Positions 1 to 8,085 of a stretch of 64,000 bases of DNA are shown piece after piece. The DNA is from Sulfurovum sp. UBA7648 (GTDB lineage Bacteria; Campylobacterota; Campylobacteria; Campylobacterales; Sulfurovaceae): assembly GCA_002483605.1 (NCBI GenBank), contig DLIG01000010.1, forward strand, positions 1 through 64,000, in the 5' to 3' direction. Position 1 is the stretch's first letter. Each line of letters begins with the position of its first letter. Both the position numbers and the translations under genes were made by a program. The notes beneath the pieces are model-generated. The model made no database searches. It worked only from the letters and a program-made list of their open reading frames with translations, and was not told the DNA's origin.

Positions 1-76
1 AAGTATTATATCATTATAAGATAAAAAAATTAATAATGAAATTAAAAAATTATTACGATTTAATTACAAAATTATA

Positions 77-105
77 TTGACATTAAATATTTATTGTAGT
101 ATAAT
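77..105 (+). promoter_or_regulatory. Consensus sigma-70 promoter
   Basis: A TTGACA hexamer at 77-82 and a TATAAT hexamer at 100-105 are separated by exactly 17 nt, which is the perfect sigma-70 consensus. Transcription would begin near 112 and give a leader of about 45 nt before the ATG at 158. Campylobacterota promoters usually lack a recognisable -35 box, so a full consensus here suggests strong, constitutive expression of the next gene. Expression strength is inferred, not seen. Confidence 0.8.
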
Positions 106-157
106 TTTTTTACGATGTTAATTATAGCATCATATTTTATTTTTAAAAGGACTTTTA

Positions 158-604
158 ATGTTGTTAGATTTTTTAGTTGCTGATGATGGATTACTTGGTG
201 GATTACAATTGGATAATTTGCTTGGAACAGTTGGGCATTTGGTAGGAACAGTATCTACTGTTGCTGATGTTGTTATTGATGATGTTGCAAACTTGGCTCT
301 TTCAGTTGACCATATCTTGGATTCTGTTACTTCAGTTGCTACTACAGCGATCACTGCTGACCTTGTTAACCTTTTGGTAGTTGCTGACGGTGCTGTTGAC
401 AATGTAACTGTTGTTGCAAACAACCTTGTTAATGGTACACTTTTACCGGCAGTTAATGATGTTGTTGGTCTAGTTGACGGTGTTCTTGACATGACTCTTG
501 GTCTTGTTGGCACAACTGTTGGTCTAGTTGGCGGTCTTGTTGGTGGCGTTGTTGGTCTAGCTGATCTTGGACTTAGCGCTGCTGGTAACGTTACTTTAGG
601 TTAA
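158..604 (+). CDS. Low-complexity hydrophobic protein without Lys, Arg or Glu
   Basis: I do not recognise this 148-residue protein. It is built almost wholly from Val, Leu, Gly, Asp, Ala, Thr and Asn. It contains no Lys, Arg, Glu, Cys, Trp or Tyr, and its charge comes only from Asp plus two His. The last third is a Gly-Val-Leu repeat (VGLVGGLVGGVVGL and relatives) encoded by imperfect DNA repeats of a gttggtctagttg type. No classical signal peptide is visible because there is no basic n-region. AAAAGGA at 145-151 lies 6 nt before the ATG. It resembles low-complexity glycine/valine segments seen in large biofilm adhesins, and the BapA-like genes next door fit a surface or matrix role, but that is inference. 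Confidence 0.75.
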   Translation: MLLDFLVADDGLLGGLQLDNLLGTVGHLVGTVSTVADVVIDDVANLALSVDHILDSVTSVATTAITADLVNLLVVADGAVDNVTVVANNLVNGTLLPAVNDVVGLVDGVLDMTLGLVGTTVGLVGGLVGGVVGLADLGLSAAGNVTLG

Positions 605-611
605 TTCCTAA

Positions 612-640
612 TTACTCCTCTTTCGAGGGGTAACTTCTCT
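612..640 (+). terminator. Probable terminator of the low-complexity protein gene
   Basis: TTACTCCTC (612-620) and GAGGGGTAA (625-633) form a 9-bp stem with one mismatch around a TTTC loop. It starts 8 nt after the stop codon and is followed by a pyrimidine-rich stretch (cttctct). The U-tract is weak, so efficiency is uncertain. Confidence 0.5.
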
Positions 641-978
641 ACAAAAACTTTCTTAAACAATAATTTTCTACAAAAATAATCTTATTAATATATTTGTTCA
701 TAAAAATACTTTGCAATTTTAAGTAAAAACCTAATTTTGGTTATCTTAAACTTGTGCTCCGAGCTGTATTGAGACGAAGATACTGAATTAAATTTGGCAT
801 GACAAAATGAGTTGTTTTATATATTAGATCGTTTCTTCACTCTTTGGCAATCTCTTGAGACATCGCCTTTGGTTTCAAAACTCGTAAAGCAATTTATAAT
901 ATTTAGGCTTTTCATATCTTGATGACGGTCATCATACAAGAAACCACATTCGTGGTGAGCCCTGTATAACCATACTTG

Positions 979-999
979 ACCCTTCGACAAGCTCAGGGT
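979..999. repeat. REP-like palindromic element (CTTCGACAAGCTCAGG type)
   Basis: The element has the core CCTTCGACAAGCTCAGG with ACCCT/AGGGT arms. Sequences of this type are scattered in intergenic DNA of many unrelated bacteria. The copy here sits between convergent genes. I see no second full copy in the window. Confidence 0.45.
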
Positions 1000-1031
1000 G
1001 AACGGAAATTTAGAACTTGAATAAATTTTGC

Positions 1032-1051
1032 GATGACGCTATTGCGTCATC
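1032..1051 (-). terminator. Perfect 8-bp inverted repeat after the Ig-repeat adhesin gene
   Basis: GATGACGC and GCGTCATC pair perfectly around TATT, 9 nt beyond the stop codon of the minus-strand adhesin gene. No good T-run follows on the minus strand, so it may be a Rho-independent terminator of low efficiency, an mRNA 3'-end stabiliser, or a REP-like element. Confidence 0.4.
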
Positions 1052-1059
1052 AAGATCAA

Positions 1060-4000
1060 TTAAAATATCACCTGTACTGCAGTCCAGCTTTGGTTGGTTT
1101 CAGCATTGGTACCGCCGTGTCCGTTAGTCATATCCATAGCATAATGTTGTGTGGTTTCATACGGTGTAGCTGACCAATATATACCGTTCGCCCATTCGGG
1201 AGGTGTTCCGTTTTCCGATGTTCTTCCGTTTGGAAGATCTGGTTTGCTTTCAAAAGCATCCCAGATGGCTACTAAGTCATCATATGTCGGATTAATTTCT
1301 CCCGGTGGAACGTTATCTATTGCTGTTGGTACCTGTGTACCATCATTTGATTTATCACCACCGTAAGTGGGCAATGCTACTTGATATCCTTCCAGTTCAG
1401 CATATCTATATGTATCATTTGTATCATTTAAATTAGCCGGTCTCAATTCACCGTTTACATCATACATAAATATAGCATCCAGTTCATTGTGCGTAAATGT
1501 GTCGCCAAAATCTGGATTACCATTAACAATGCCTTCGCCGTCCCCGTCTCTATCCCAATAATAGTAGTAGTTTCCATCTACAAAAACTGGGTTGATGAGT
1601 TTGCCGTCAGGCCCAAGGTCAATGACTTCAGGCGGTGCTATAGTAAATGTAGTAGGAGTGCCTGTAGTAGTATTACCTGCTGCATCAGTGGCAGTAGCAG
1701 TGATAGTATGTTCATCCATACTGAGTGGCTCATCAGGAGTAAACGTATAATTTCCATTAGCATCTGCTGTGGTTGTGCCAAGTACCGTACCGCCGTCTTT
1801 GATAGTCACGGTCGCGCCCGCTTCTGTGACGCCGCTGATAGTAGGCTTAGTATCGTCTATAATTGCACCGTTAGCAATAGGACCCGTAACAGCTCCAACA
1901 TCATCAGTTATGGTCATTTCAACGGTAGGAGCTATGGAATCTACCGTGAAATTTGTTGTTGTGCTTGTAATGGTATTGCCTGCTGCATCTGTAGCAGTAG
2001 CATTTACAGAGTGTGCACCTTCATTAAGCGGCGCTATCGGTGTAAATGAATAATTGCCGCTAGCATCTGCTGTGACCGTACCAAGTACGGTAGTTCCGTC
2101 TTTGATAGTCACGGTTGCGCCTGCTTCTGTGGTACCGTTTATGGCAGGTCTGGTATCATTAGTAGTGCTTCCTTCACTAATGTCTCCTGTTATAGGATCC
2201 ACATCATCAGTTAGATTCATTGTAATAGTAGGAGCCGTGGTATCTACCGTAAAACTAACAGCAGGGCTGTGATTGGCAGTACTGCCATTTTTGGTATAAG
2301 TGATACTATGATCTGAACCATCAGCAAAAGGTGTACTTGGAGTAAAGCTCCAACTGCCATCATTATTTGATGTGGTAGTTCCTATTTCTGTGCCGTTATC
2401 ATATATGGTCACCAATACGCCAGCAGGTACACTGCCGACAGATCCGCTGATTTCAGGCAGATCATCATTTGTAGTATCGCCATTTAAGACTTGCCCGAGA
2501 ACAGGAGCAACATCGTCCATTATGATCGGTGCATCTACTATAGTTGCATCTACGGTTGTAGTGCCAGGCTGGCTTTCATTGCCTGCTGCGTCTGTGGCAG
2601 TTGCTTCTATAACTGTTTGGTCAGCGATCGGTGCAGTCGGTGTAAAGCTAAAGTTGCCATTTTGGTTTGCAGTAGTTGTGCCTATCGGGTTACCGGCTCC
2701 GTCAGTGATAATAATAGTGCTTCCAGGTTCAGCTGTACCTACGACTATACTGCCGTCCGTTGGATCAAGAAGAGGAGCAGCAGGAGCTGTAGTATCTACT
2801 GTAAAAACTCCCGATGAGACAGTGAAAGGATTACCCGCAGCGTCAGTAGCGGTCACTGAAACAAAGTGTTGACCTTCGCTAAGCGGAGTAGTTGGGATGA
2901 TAGTATAGTTACCATTAGCATCTGCAATGGCAGTGCCTAGGGTATTTCCGGCATCATCTTTGGCAGTTACGGCTGCTCCTGCTTCGGTAAGCCCGCTTAT
3001 AACAGGCGTGGTATCATTCGTAACGCTACCTGCTGTGATCAGCCCTTGTATCGGGTCTTCATCATCAGTTAGGTTTACGCTCAGGCTTGTTGGAGCGGTT
3101 GTATCAATTGTTATTATTTGCGAATGAACCGAACCTGCATTTCCAGCTTCATCAATGACTCTTGATTGTAAGGTATGATTCCCGGCTGTCATTGCATTTG
3201 CACTATTGTCATAACTCCAATTAGTAGCATCACTTTGGGTAGCATCAAGCCATGTGCTGCCGTCATCGAGGGATATTTGTACTTTTTCATTTGCGCCAAG
3301 TGCAGTGTTTGTGCCGCTAATAATCAATGTAGTATCGTTAGTTATAAAATCATCCGGCGTACCTGTGTCGGTATTTATTGCTCCGATACTGGCAGTTGCA
3401 GTAGGAGCGGTGGTATCTACGGTGAAAGTTGTTGTGGTACTTGTACTGGTATTGCCTACCGCGTCAGCAGCGGTCGCACTTACAGAGTGCGCGCCTTCAC
3501 TAAGCGGGGTGGTCGGAGTAAATGAATATTCTCCATTCTCGTCTGCGGTAACCGTACCAAGCACTGTAGTGCCATCTGTGATAGTCACGGTTGCGCCTGC
3601 TTCAGTTTTGCCGCTAAAGGTTGGCATAGTATCATCGGTCACACCGTTATTGGCTATTTCTCCAACTATAGGAGCAACATCATCGGTAATGGACATAGAA
3701 ATGTAGTTTGGAGCAGTTGTATCTATGATGAAATAGCCTGTTGTTTCCGTTATGGGATTGCCGGCCGCATCGGTAGCTGTTACTGTAATGGAATGCGTAC
3801 CGTCATTAAGCGGATTGGTCGGAGTAAAAGTATAATTGCCGTTAGAATCAGCGGTTACGGTCGCTAACGTAGCAGCACCGTCTTTGATAACAACTGTTGC
3901 TCCGGCTTCTGTGACACCCTTGATAGTTGGTGTACTGTCATTGGTAACAGGAATATTGGAACTATCTGATGATGCCATTAAAACCATTTGATTTGATCCG

Positions 4001-4551
4001 CCGGTACTAACTATTACTTCATCTGGATCTTTACTATCATCATATACTTCTATTGTAAGGCTTTCTGGCGCGCTATTATCTACATGATTTGATCCGCCGC
4101 CGCTCGCCAATGCAGCCAAGGCACCGGCTCCCAGCAAGCCGAGTACCAAAGGCATCCAATCAGTCGCAGTCTCTTCTCCGATCACTTCACCGCCCAAGCT
4201 ATAATATGAATCATAGTTGGCTCCTTGCGGGATGAAGTTATAGTATTGTCCATTTTCTGCGACACCTATAAGACTCGCTTCATTATCAAAGTACTCTTCT
4301 ATGATGATATCTGCTGTGTCATCTTGGGCACTTACTTTTTTGCCCAACTTTATCTTAAGATTTTTCCCGTCTTTGGTTACACGGACCTGATCAGGTGCTA
4401 CATGAGTAGCTAAATCTTTAAGCTCTATACTCTGTTTCGAACCTGCTTTGATAATCAACGGTTTTCCGGCAGCTCCGCTGCCTTCCATGATTACATTATT
4501 CGAAACAACATTTTGACCGTCCTTGACGATCACTGCGACCTTTTGGCTCAT
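1060..4551 (-). CDS. BapA-like Ig-repeat adhesin, long paralogue
   Basis: This is a 1163-residue putative biofilm adhesin. Residues about 1-135 form a BapA prefix-like domain, followed by a hydrophobic segment (LGLLGAGALAALASGGGS), then eight bacterial Ig-like modules. Most modules have a (N/D)DTxPxISGxTEAGATVTIKDG start and end in FTVDTTAP; modules 3 and 5 diverge. The C-terminal ~240 residues form a separate domain with YYYYWDRDGDGEG, GYQVALPTYGGDKSND and GIYWSAT motifs, resembling the domain that ends other Ig-repeat adhesins. There is no Sec signal peptide, as expected for type I secreted Bap/Lap proteins, but no type I secretion genes lie in this window. A paralogue lies directly upstream, 171 nt away, and even the sequence around the stop codons is identical. 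Confidence 0.85.
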   Translation of the reverse strand: MSQKVAVIVKDGQNVVSNNVIMEGSGAAGKPLIIKAGSKQSIELKDLATHVAPDQVRVTKDGKNLKIKLGKKVSAQDDTADIIIEEYFDNEASLIGVAENGQYYNFIPQGANYDSYYSLGGEVIGEETATDWMPLVLGLLGAGALAALASGGGSNHVDNSAPESLTIEVYDDSKDPDEVIVSTGGSNQMVLMASSDSSNIPVTNDSTPTIKGVTEAGATVVIKDGAATLATVTADSNGNYTFTPTNPLNDGTHSITVTATDAAGNPITETTGYFIIDTTAPNYISMSITDDVAPIVGEIANNGVTDDTMPTFSGKTEAGATVTITDGTTVLGTVTADENGEYSFTPTTPLSEGAHSVSATAADAVGNTSTSTTTTFTVDTTAPTATASIGAINTDTGTPDDFITNDTTLIISGTNTALGANEKVQISLDDGSTWLDATQSDATNWSYDNSANAMTAGNHTLQSRVIDEAGNAGSVHSQIITIDTTAPTSLSVNLTDDEDPIQGLITAGSVTNDTTPVISGLTEAGAAVTAKDDAGNTLGTAIADANGNYTIIPTTPLSEGQHFVSVTATDAAGNPFTVSSGVFTVDTTAPAAPLLDPTDGSIVVGTAEPGSTIIITDGAGNPIGTTTANQNGNFSFTPTAPIADQTVIEATATDAAGNESQPGTTTVDATIVDAPIIMDDVAPVLGQVLNGDTTNDDLPEISGSVGSVPAGVLVTIYDNGTEIGTTTSNNDGSWSFTPSTPFADGSDHSITYTKNGSTANHSPAVSFTVDTTAPTITMNLTDDVDPITGDISEGSTTNDTRPAINGTTEAGATVTIKDGTTVLGTVTADASGNYSFTPIAPLNEGAHSVNATATDAAGNTITSTTTNFTVDSIAPTVEMTITDDVGAVTGPIANGAIIDDTKPTISGVTEAGATVTIKDGGTVLGTTTADANGNYTFTPDEPLSMDEHTITATATDAAGNTTTGTPTTFTIAPPEVIDLGPDGKLINPVFVDGNYYYYWDRDGDGEGIVNGNPDFGDTFTHNELDAIFMYDVNGELRPANLNDTNDTYRYAELEGYQVALPTYGGDKSNDGTQVPTAIDNVPPGEINPTYDDLVAIWDAFESKPDLPNGRTSENGTPPEWANGIYWSATPYETTQHYAMDMTNGHGGTNAETNQSWTAVQVIF

Positions 4552-4722
4552 TTTTTTGTCCCCTTATTAAGATATAATAATATTTTGGATATTGATAATT
4601 GTTATACTTATTTGATAACTGCTGCTATACATTCTATGATCAAGGCAAAAGTGAAGACTTTTTGCCTAAATTCATCATACAGTCCAATTATGTCATTAAA
4701 TATGACATGAAACGCTAGTCAA

Positions 4723-6909
4723 TTAAAATATCACCTGTACTGCTACCCAGCTTTGGTTTGTCTCTGCATTTGTACCGCCGTGTCCATTGGTCAGGTCCAT
4801 AGCGTAATGCTTCGTTGCATCATATTGCGTAGCTGACCAATATATACCGTTCGCCCATTCCGGAGGCGTACCGTTTTCTGTAGGATTACCTTCAAACGCA
4901 TCCCAGATGGCTACTAGGTCATCATATGTCGGATTAATTTCGCCCGGTGGGACATTGTCTATTGCTGTCGGCACCTGTATACCATCATTTGATTTATCTC
5001 CGCCGTAAGTAGGCAATGCTACTTGATATCCTTCTAACTCTGCATAACGATAAGTATCGGTCGTATCGGATAAATTACTTGGTCTTAATTCACCGTTTAC
5101 ATCATACATAAATATAGCATCTAATTCATCATGCGTAAACCAGTCATCCGAATCTGGATTACCGACAGCAATGCCTTCTCCGTCTTTGTCTTTATCCCAA
5201 TAATAGTAGTAGTTTCCATCTACAAAAACAGGATTAATAAGCTGGCCATTATCTCCAAGGTCAATGATTGCAGGCGGTGTTATGGTAAATGTTGTAGACG
5301 TATTAGCACTGTTGCCTGCTGCGTCAGTAGCAGTAGCAGTAATAGTATGCGTATCCATGCTAAGCGGTGTAGCAGGAGTAAATGTGTAATTGCCGCTGCC
5401 ATCTGCCGTTGTTGTGCCAAGCACCGTATCACCATCTTTGATAGTCACAATTGCGCCCGCTTCTGTGGCACCGCTGATGGTCGGTTTAGTATCGTCTGTA
5501 GAGCTATTGTTGGCAATAGGACCCGTGACGTCTCCTACATCATCGGTTATAATCATTGTAATAGTAGGAGTTATAGTGTCAACAGTGAAACTAGTTGCAG
5601 GACTTGCAGATCCGCCGTCTTTTGTATAGGTTATAGTATGAATACCCTCACTAAGATCACTTGTCGGAGTTAAGCTCCAACTGCCATCAGAACCTACTGT
5701 AGTAGTTCCCAGTGATGTAGCGCCGTCAAATACCTCTATTGTTGAGCCTACGTTATTAGCATCCAAAACACCTTTGAATTCAGGTCTGGCATCATTTGTA
5801 GTCTCACCGTCAAAAACTAGTCCGATTACCGGCGCAACATCATCATATACGATCGGTGCATCTATTAAAGCTGCGTTTACGGTTGTGGTGCCAGGCTGGC
5901 TTTCATTGCCTGCTGCGTCAGTGGCAGTTGCCTCTATAACTGTTCCATCAGGAACCGGCGTAGTTGGCGTAAAGCTGAAATTGCCATTTTGGTTTGCAGT
6001 GGTAGTGCCGATTGGATTACCGTTGCCATCTGTAATAGTTATAGTACTTCCTGCTTCAGCCGTACCGGTGATCGGACTGCCGTCTGTCGGATTTAGGACC
6101 GGAGCATCCGGAGCTGTAGTATCAACTGTGAAGATTGCTGTTGACTCGGTTATAGCATTGCCCGCCGCATCTTTGGCAGTTACAGAAATATAGTGTTGGC
6201 CTTCAGTAAGCGGAGTGGTCGGAACAATAGTATAGTTTCCATTATCATCCGCAGTAGCTGATCCAAGAGTATTTCCGGCATCGTCTTTGGCAGTTACCGT
6301 AGCGCCCGCTTCTGTAACACCGCTTATAACAGGCGTGGTATCATTAGTAACACTACCTGCCGTAATTGGTCCCTCTATTGGGTCTTCGTCGTCGTACAAG
6401 TCTACACTTAGGCTATCTGGAGGTGTCGTATCACCACTTCCGCCGCCACCGCCGCCACCAGCAAGAGCAGCCAATGCGCCAGCGCCCAGCAAGGCAAGTG
6501 CTATTGGCAGCCAATCAGTCTCGGTCGCTTCACCTATCACTTCACCGCCTAGGCTATAATATGAAGAATCCGGATTTGCCCCTTGCGGTATAAAGTTATA
6601 ATATTGACCGTTTTCTGCGACACCTATGAGGCTTGCTTCATTATCATAATAATCTTCTATGATGATGTCTGCTGAGTCATCTTGGGCACTAGCTTTTTTG
6701 CCTATTTTTATTTTGAGGTTTTTGCCGTCTTTTGTCACATGAACTTGGTCGGGTGCTACCTGAGTAGCTACATTTTTGAGTTCAATGCTCTGTTTTGAAC
6801 CGGCTTTTACTATCAAAGGCCTTCCGGTAGCTCCGCTACCTTCCATGACCGTATTTGTTGAAACAACATTTTGACCGTCTTTGACGATCACCGCAATCTC
6901 TTGGCTCAT
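4723..6909 (-). CDS. BapA-like Ig-repeat adhesin, short paralogue
   Basis: This 728-residue protein has the same architecture as its downstream neighbour: BapA-like prefix domain (1-~140), hydrophobic/Gly segment (LALLGAGALAALAGGGGGGG), Ig-like modules, and the same ~230-residue C-terminal domain. It has four Ig modules rather than eight; they correspond best to modules 4, 5, 6 and 8 of the long copy. The gene follows the OmpA-like lipoprotein gene by about 20 nt and is probably co-transcribed with it. AAAGGAGACC precedes the ATG. The role as a secreted adhesin is known for the family; the secretion route and partner surface are not shown here. Confidence 0.85.
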   Translation of the reverse strand: MSQEIAVIVKDGQNVVSTNTVMEGSGATGRPLIVKAGSKQSIELKNVATQVAPDQVHVTKDGKNLKIKIGKKASAQDDSADIIIEDYYDNEASLIGVAENGQYYNFIPQGANPDSSYYSLGGEVIGEATETDWLPIALALLGAGALAALAGGGGGGGSGDTTPPDSLSVDLYDDEDPIEGPITAGSVTNDTTPVISGVTEAGATVTAKDDAGNTLGSATADDNGNYTIVPTTPLTEGQHYISVTAKDAAGNAITESTAIFTVDTTAPDAPVLNPTDGSPITGTAEAGSTITITDGNGNPIGTTTANQNGNFSFTPTTPVPDGTVIEATATDAAGNESQPGTTTVNAALIDAPIVYDDVAPVIGLVFDGETTNDARPEFKGVLDANNVGSTIEVFDGATSLGTTTVGSDGSWSLTPTSDLSEGIHTITYTKDGGSASPATSFTVDTITPTITMIITDDVGDVTGPIANNSSTDDTKPTISGATEAGAIVTIKDGDTVLGTTTADGSGNYTFTPATPLSMDTHTITATATDAAGNSANTSTTFTITPPAIIDLGDNGQLINPVFVDGNYYYYWDKDKDGEGIAVGNPDSDDWFTHDELDAIFMYDVNGELRPSNLSDTTDTYRYAELEGYQVALPTYGGDKSNDGIQVPTAIDNVPPGEINPTYDDLVAIWDAFEGNPTENGTPPEWANGIYWSATQYDATKHYAMDLTNGHGGTNAETNQSWVAVQVIF

Positions 6910-6931
6910 ATTTGGTCTCCTTTAAAAATGT

Positions 6932-7771
6932 TTATCTAATAGTATTTTGGATACCGATTATCTCGATACTGACTCTGCGGTCCGGCGCTAGGCATTTAAT
7001 CAACTGTGGTGTTGCTTTGTCTCCTTGGCAGCCTTTAGTAATAGGATGTCTCTCGCCCATTCCAAATGAATCAATCATAACACCTATATTGTTTGCTTTA
7101 AGTTGGCTAGAAACTGATCTGGCGCGCGCTAGTGAGAGTGCATCATTATACTCATCGGTACCTATGCGGTCCGTGTGTCCTTCGATGCGTATTTTTTTGA
7201 CCGAGAAATACTCTTTTTTGATCTTGGCGGCCAATGCATTGATGGTATTTACGCCTTCTGGTGAAAGTACTGATTTATTGAAGGCAAATAGTGTATCGGC
7301 ATTGAGTTCTATATACTCCGAATTGCATAAAGGTTTATAACGGTTTAGGATATCGGAACGTGCAATGATACCTTTGCTTATACCATCCGTTTTTCTCACA
7401 GCATACATACCATCACCCACGTCTTGGAGTTCTAGATAAAGAACTTGTCCTTTTGGGGCAATATAAGATTGCTCGACTCCGGGGTTGAGACCATTTTCTA
7501 CACGCACACTGATCCTAGTCGGGCATGTAAATGTTTGTGCATACTGATCTGGCAATATTACGCCTATGAGACGATTTCCCACCCACACTTTTGGTGCATG
7601 GGCACTATCTCCGCCTTTACGATAGAAAACTACCATTGATTCTTTATCCGACATTCCTGGAGCACTAAAACCTAGATCCTTTTTTTTCATTACCTGCTTT
7701 TCCGGGATACATCCTGAAATACCAAAAGCAATTATAGACGCAATTAACAACCTGCCGATTAACACTTTCAT
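6932..7771 (-). CDS. OmpA-family peptidoglycan-associated lipoprotein
   Basis: This 279-residue protein starts at the ATG at 7771, chosen because AAGGAAGGAT lies just upstream and MKVLIGRLLIASIIAFGISGC is then a proper lipoprotein signal with the lipobox Cys at about 21. An upstream in-frame start would add 20 residues and bury the signal. The C-terminal ~110 residues are an OmpA_C peptidoglycan-binding domain (IRIEGHTDRIGTDEYNDALS, GMGERHP, RRVSIEI). The middle (about 45-150) contains a domain with VVFYRKGG that I cannot name. It is the first gene of the adhesin operon, so it may anchor or support adhesin export at the outer membrane; that is inference. Confidence 0.85.
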   Translation of the reverse strand: MKVLIGRLLIASIIAFGISGCIPEKQVMKKKDLGFSAPGMSDKESMVVFYRKGGDSAHAPKVWVGNRLIGVILPDQYAQTFTCPTRISVRVENGLNPGVEQSYIAPKGQVLYLELQDVGDGMYAVRKTDGISKGIIARSDILNRYKPLCNSEYIELNADTLFAFNKSVLSPEGVNTINALAAKIKKEYFSVKKIRIEGHTDRIGTDEYNDALSLARARSVSSQLKANNIGVMIDSFGMGERHPITKGCQGDKATPQLIKCLAPDRRVSIEIIGIQNTIR

Positions 7772-8085
7772 TTTTTTATCCTTCCTTGTAAGAACATTGA
7801 TCAAATCTTTTAGACAATCATATTTAATCATAATATTTGATGAGTAAGTATAATTTCTAAAATGATTATATATTAATTTAGCTTCAATTTCACGCGGTTT
7901 TTTGAAACTTGATAATATTTTACTATTATAGTATTAATTATAGGTTAAATTAAGTTTGATTTTTTATATATTTTTTATAATTTAAAAAACTGAAGATTTG
8001 TATACTCAAATTGACCCAAACATCATCTTTTAACACTTTTTTTAATATAATAGGTTTCTAATATTAAGAAACAAAGGTATTTATA
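7772..8085. promoter_or_regulatory. Divergent AT-rich promoter region
   Basis: This 314-nt region separates the minus-strand lipoprotein/adhesin operon from the plus-strand L,D-transpeptidase gene. It is very AT-rich with several TATAAT-like motifs. I see no clear operator, riboswitch or small gene. It must contain the promoters for both directions, but I cannot assign them. Confidence 0.4.

Larger units (their letters stand above)
641..1059. other. Gene-free, hairpin-rich intergenic region
   Basis: No convincing reading frame is present. The stretch holds several short inverted repeats: GATGAC-G-GTCATC (921-933), ACCAC-ATTC-GTGGT (943-956), the ACCCTTCGACAAGCTCAGGGT element near 979-999 and GATGACGC-TATT-GCGTCATC (1032-1051). 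The mixture looks like debris of REP/MITE-like intergenic repeats between convergent genes. Confidence 0.6.

Noticed and set aside
130..513. Minus-strand frame of 127 codons opposite the low-complexity protein gene
   Set aside because: It is antisense to a gene with perfect promoter and ribosome binding site, and is rich in Thr/Ser/Pro as expected of a reversed Val/Gly/Asp sequence.
1151..6593. Many long plus-strand reading frames inside the two adhesin genes
   Set aside because: They are antisense shadows of repetitive Ig-module DNA; they repeat with the modules, have no ribosome binding sites and show low-complexity protein of no known family.
1060..6909. Ig-repeat arrays as a CRISPR-like or tandem-repeat non-coding locus
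   Set aside because: The repeats are in-frame protein modules of about 90 codons with diverged sequence, not short identical repeats with unique spacers. No cas genes are in the window.
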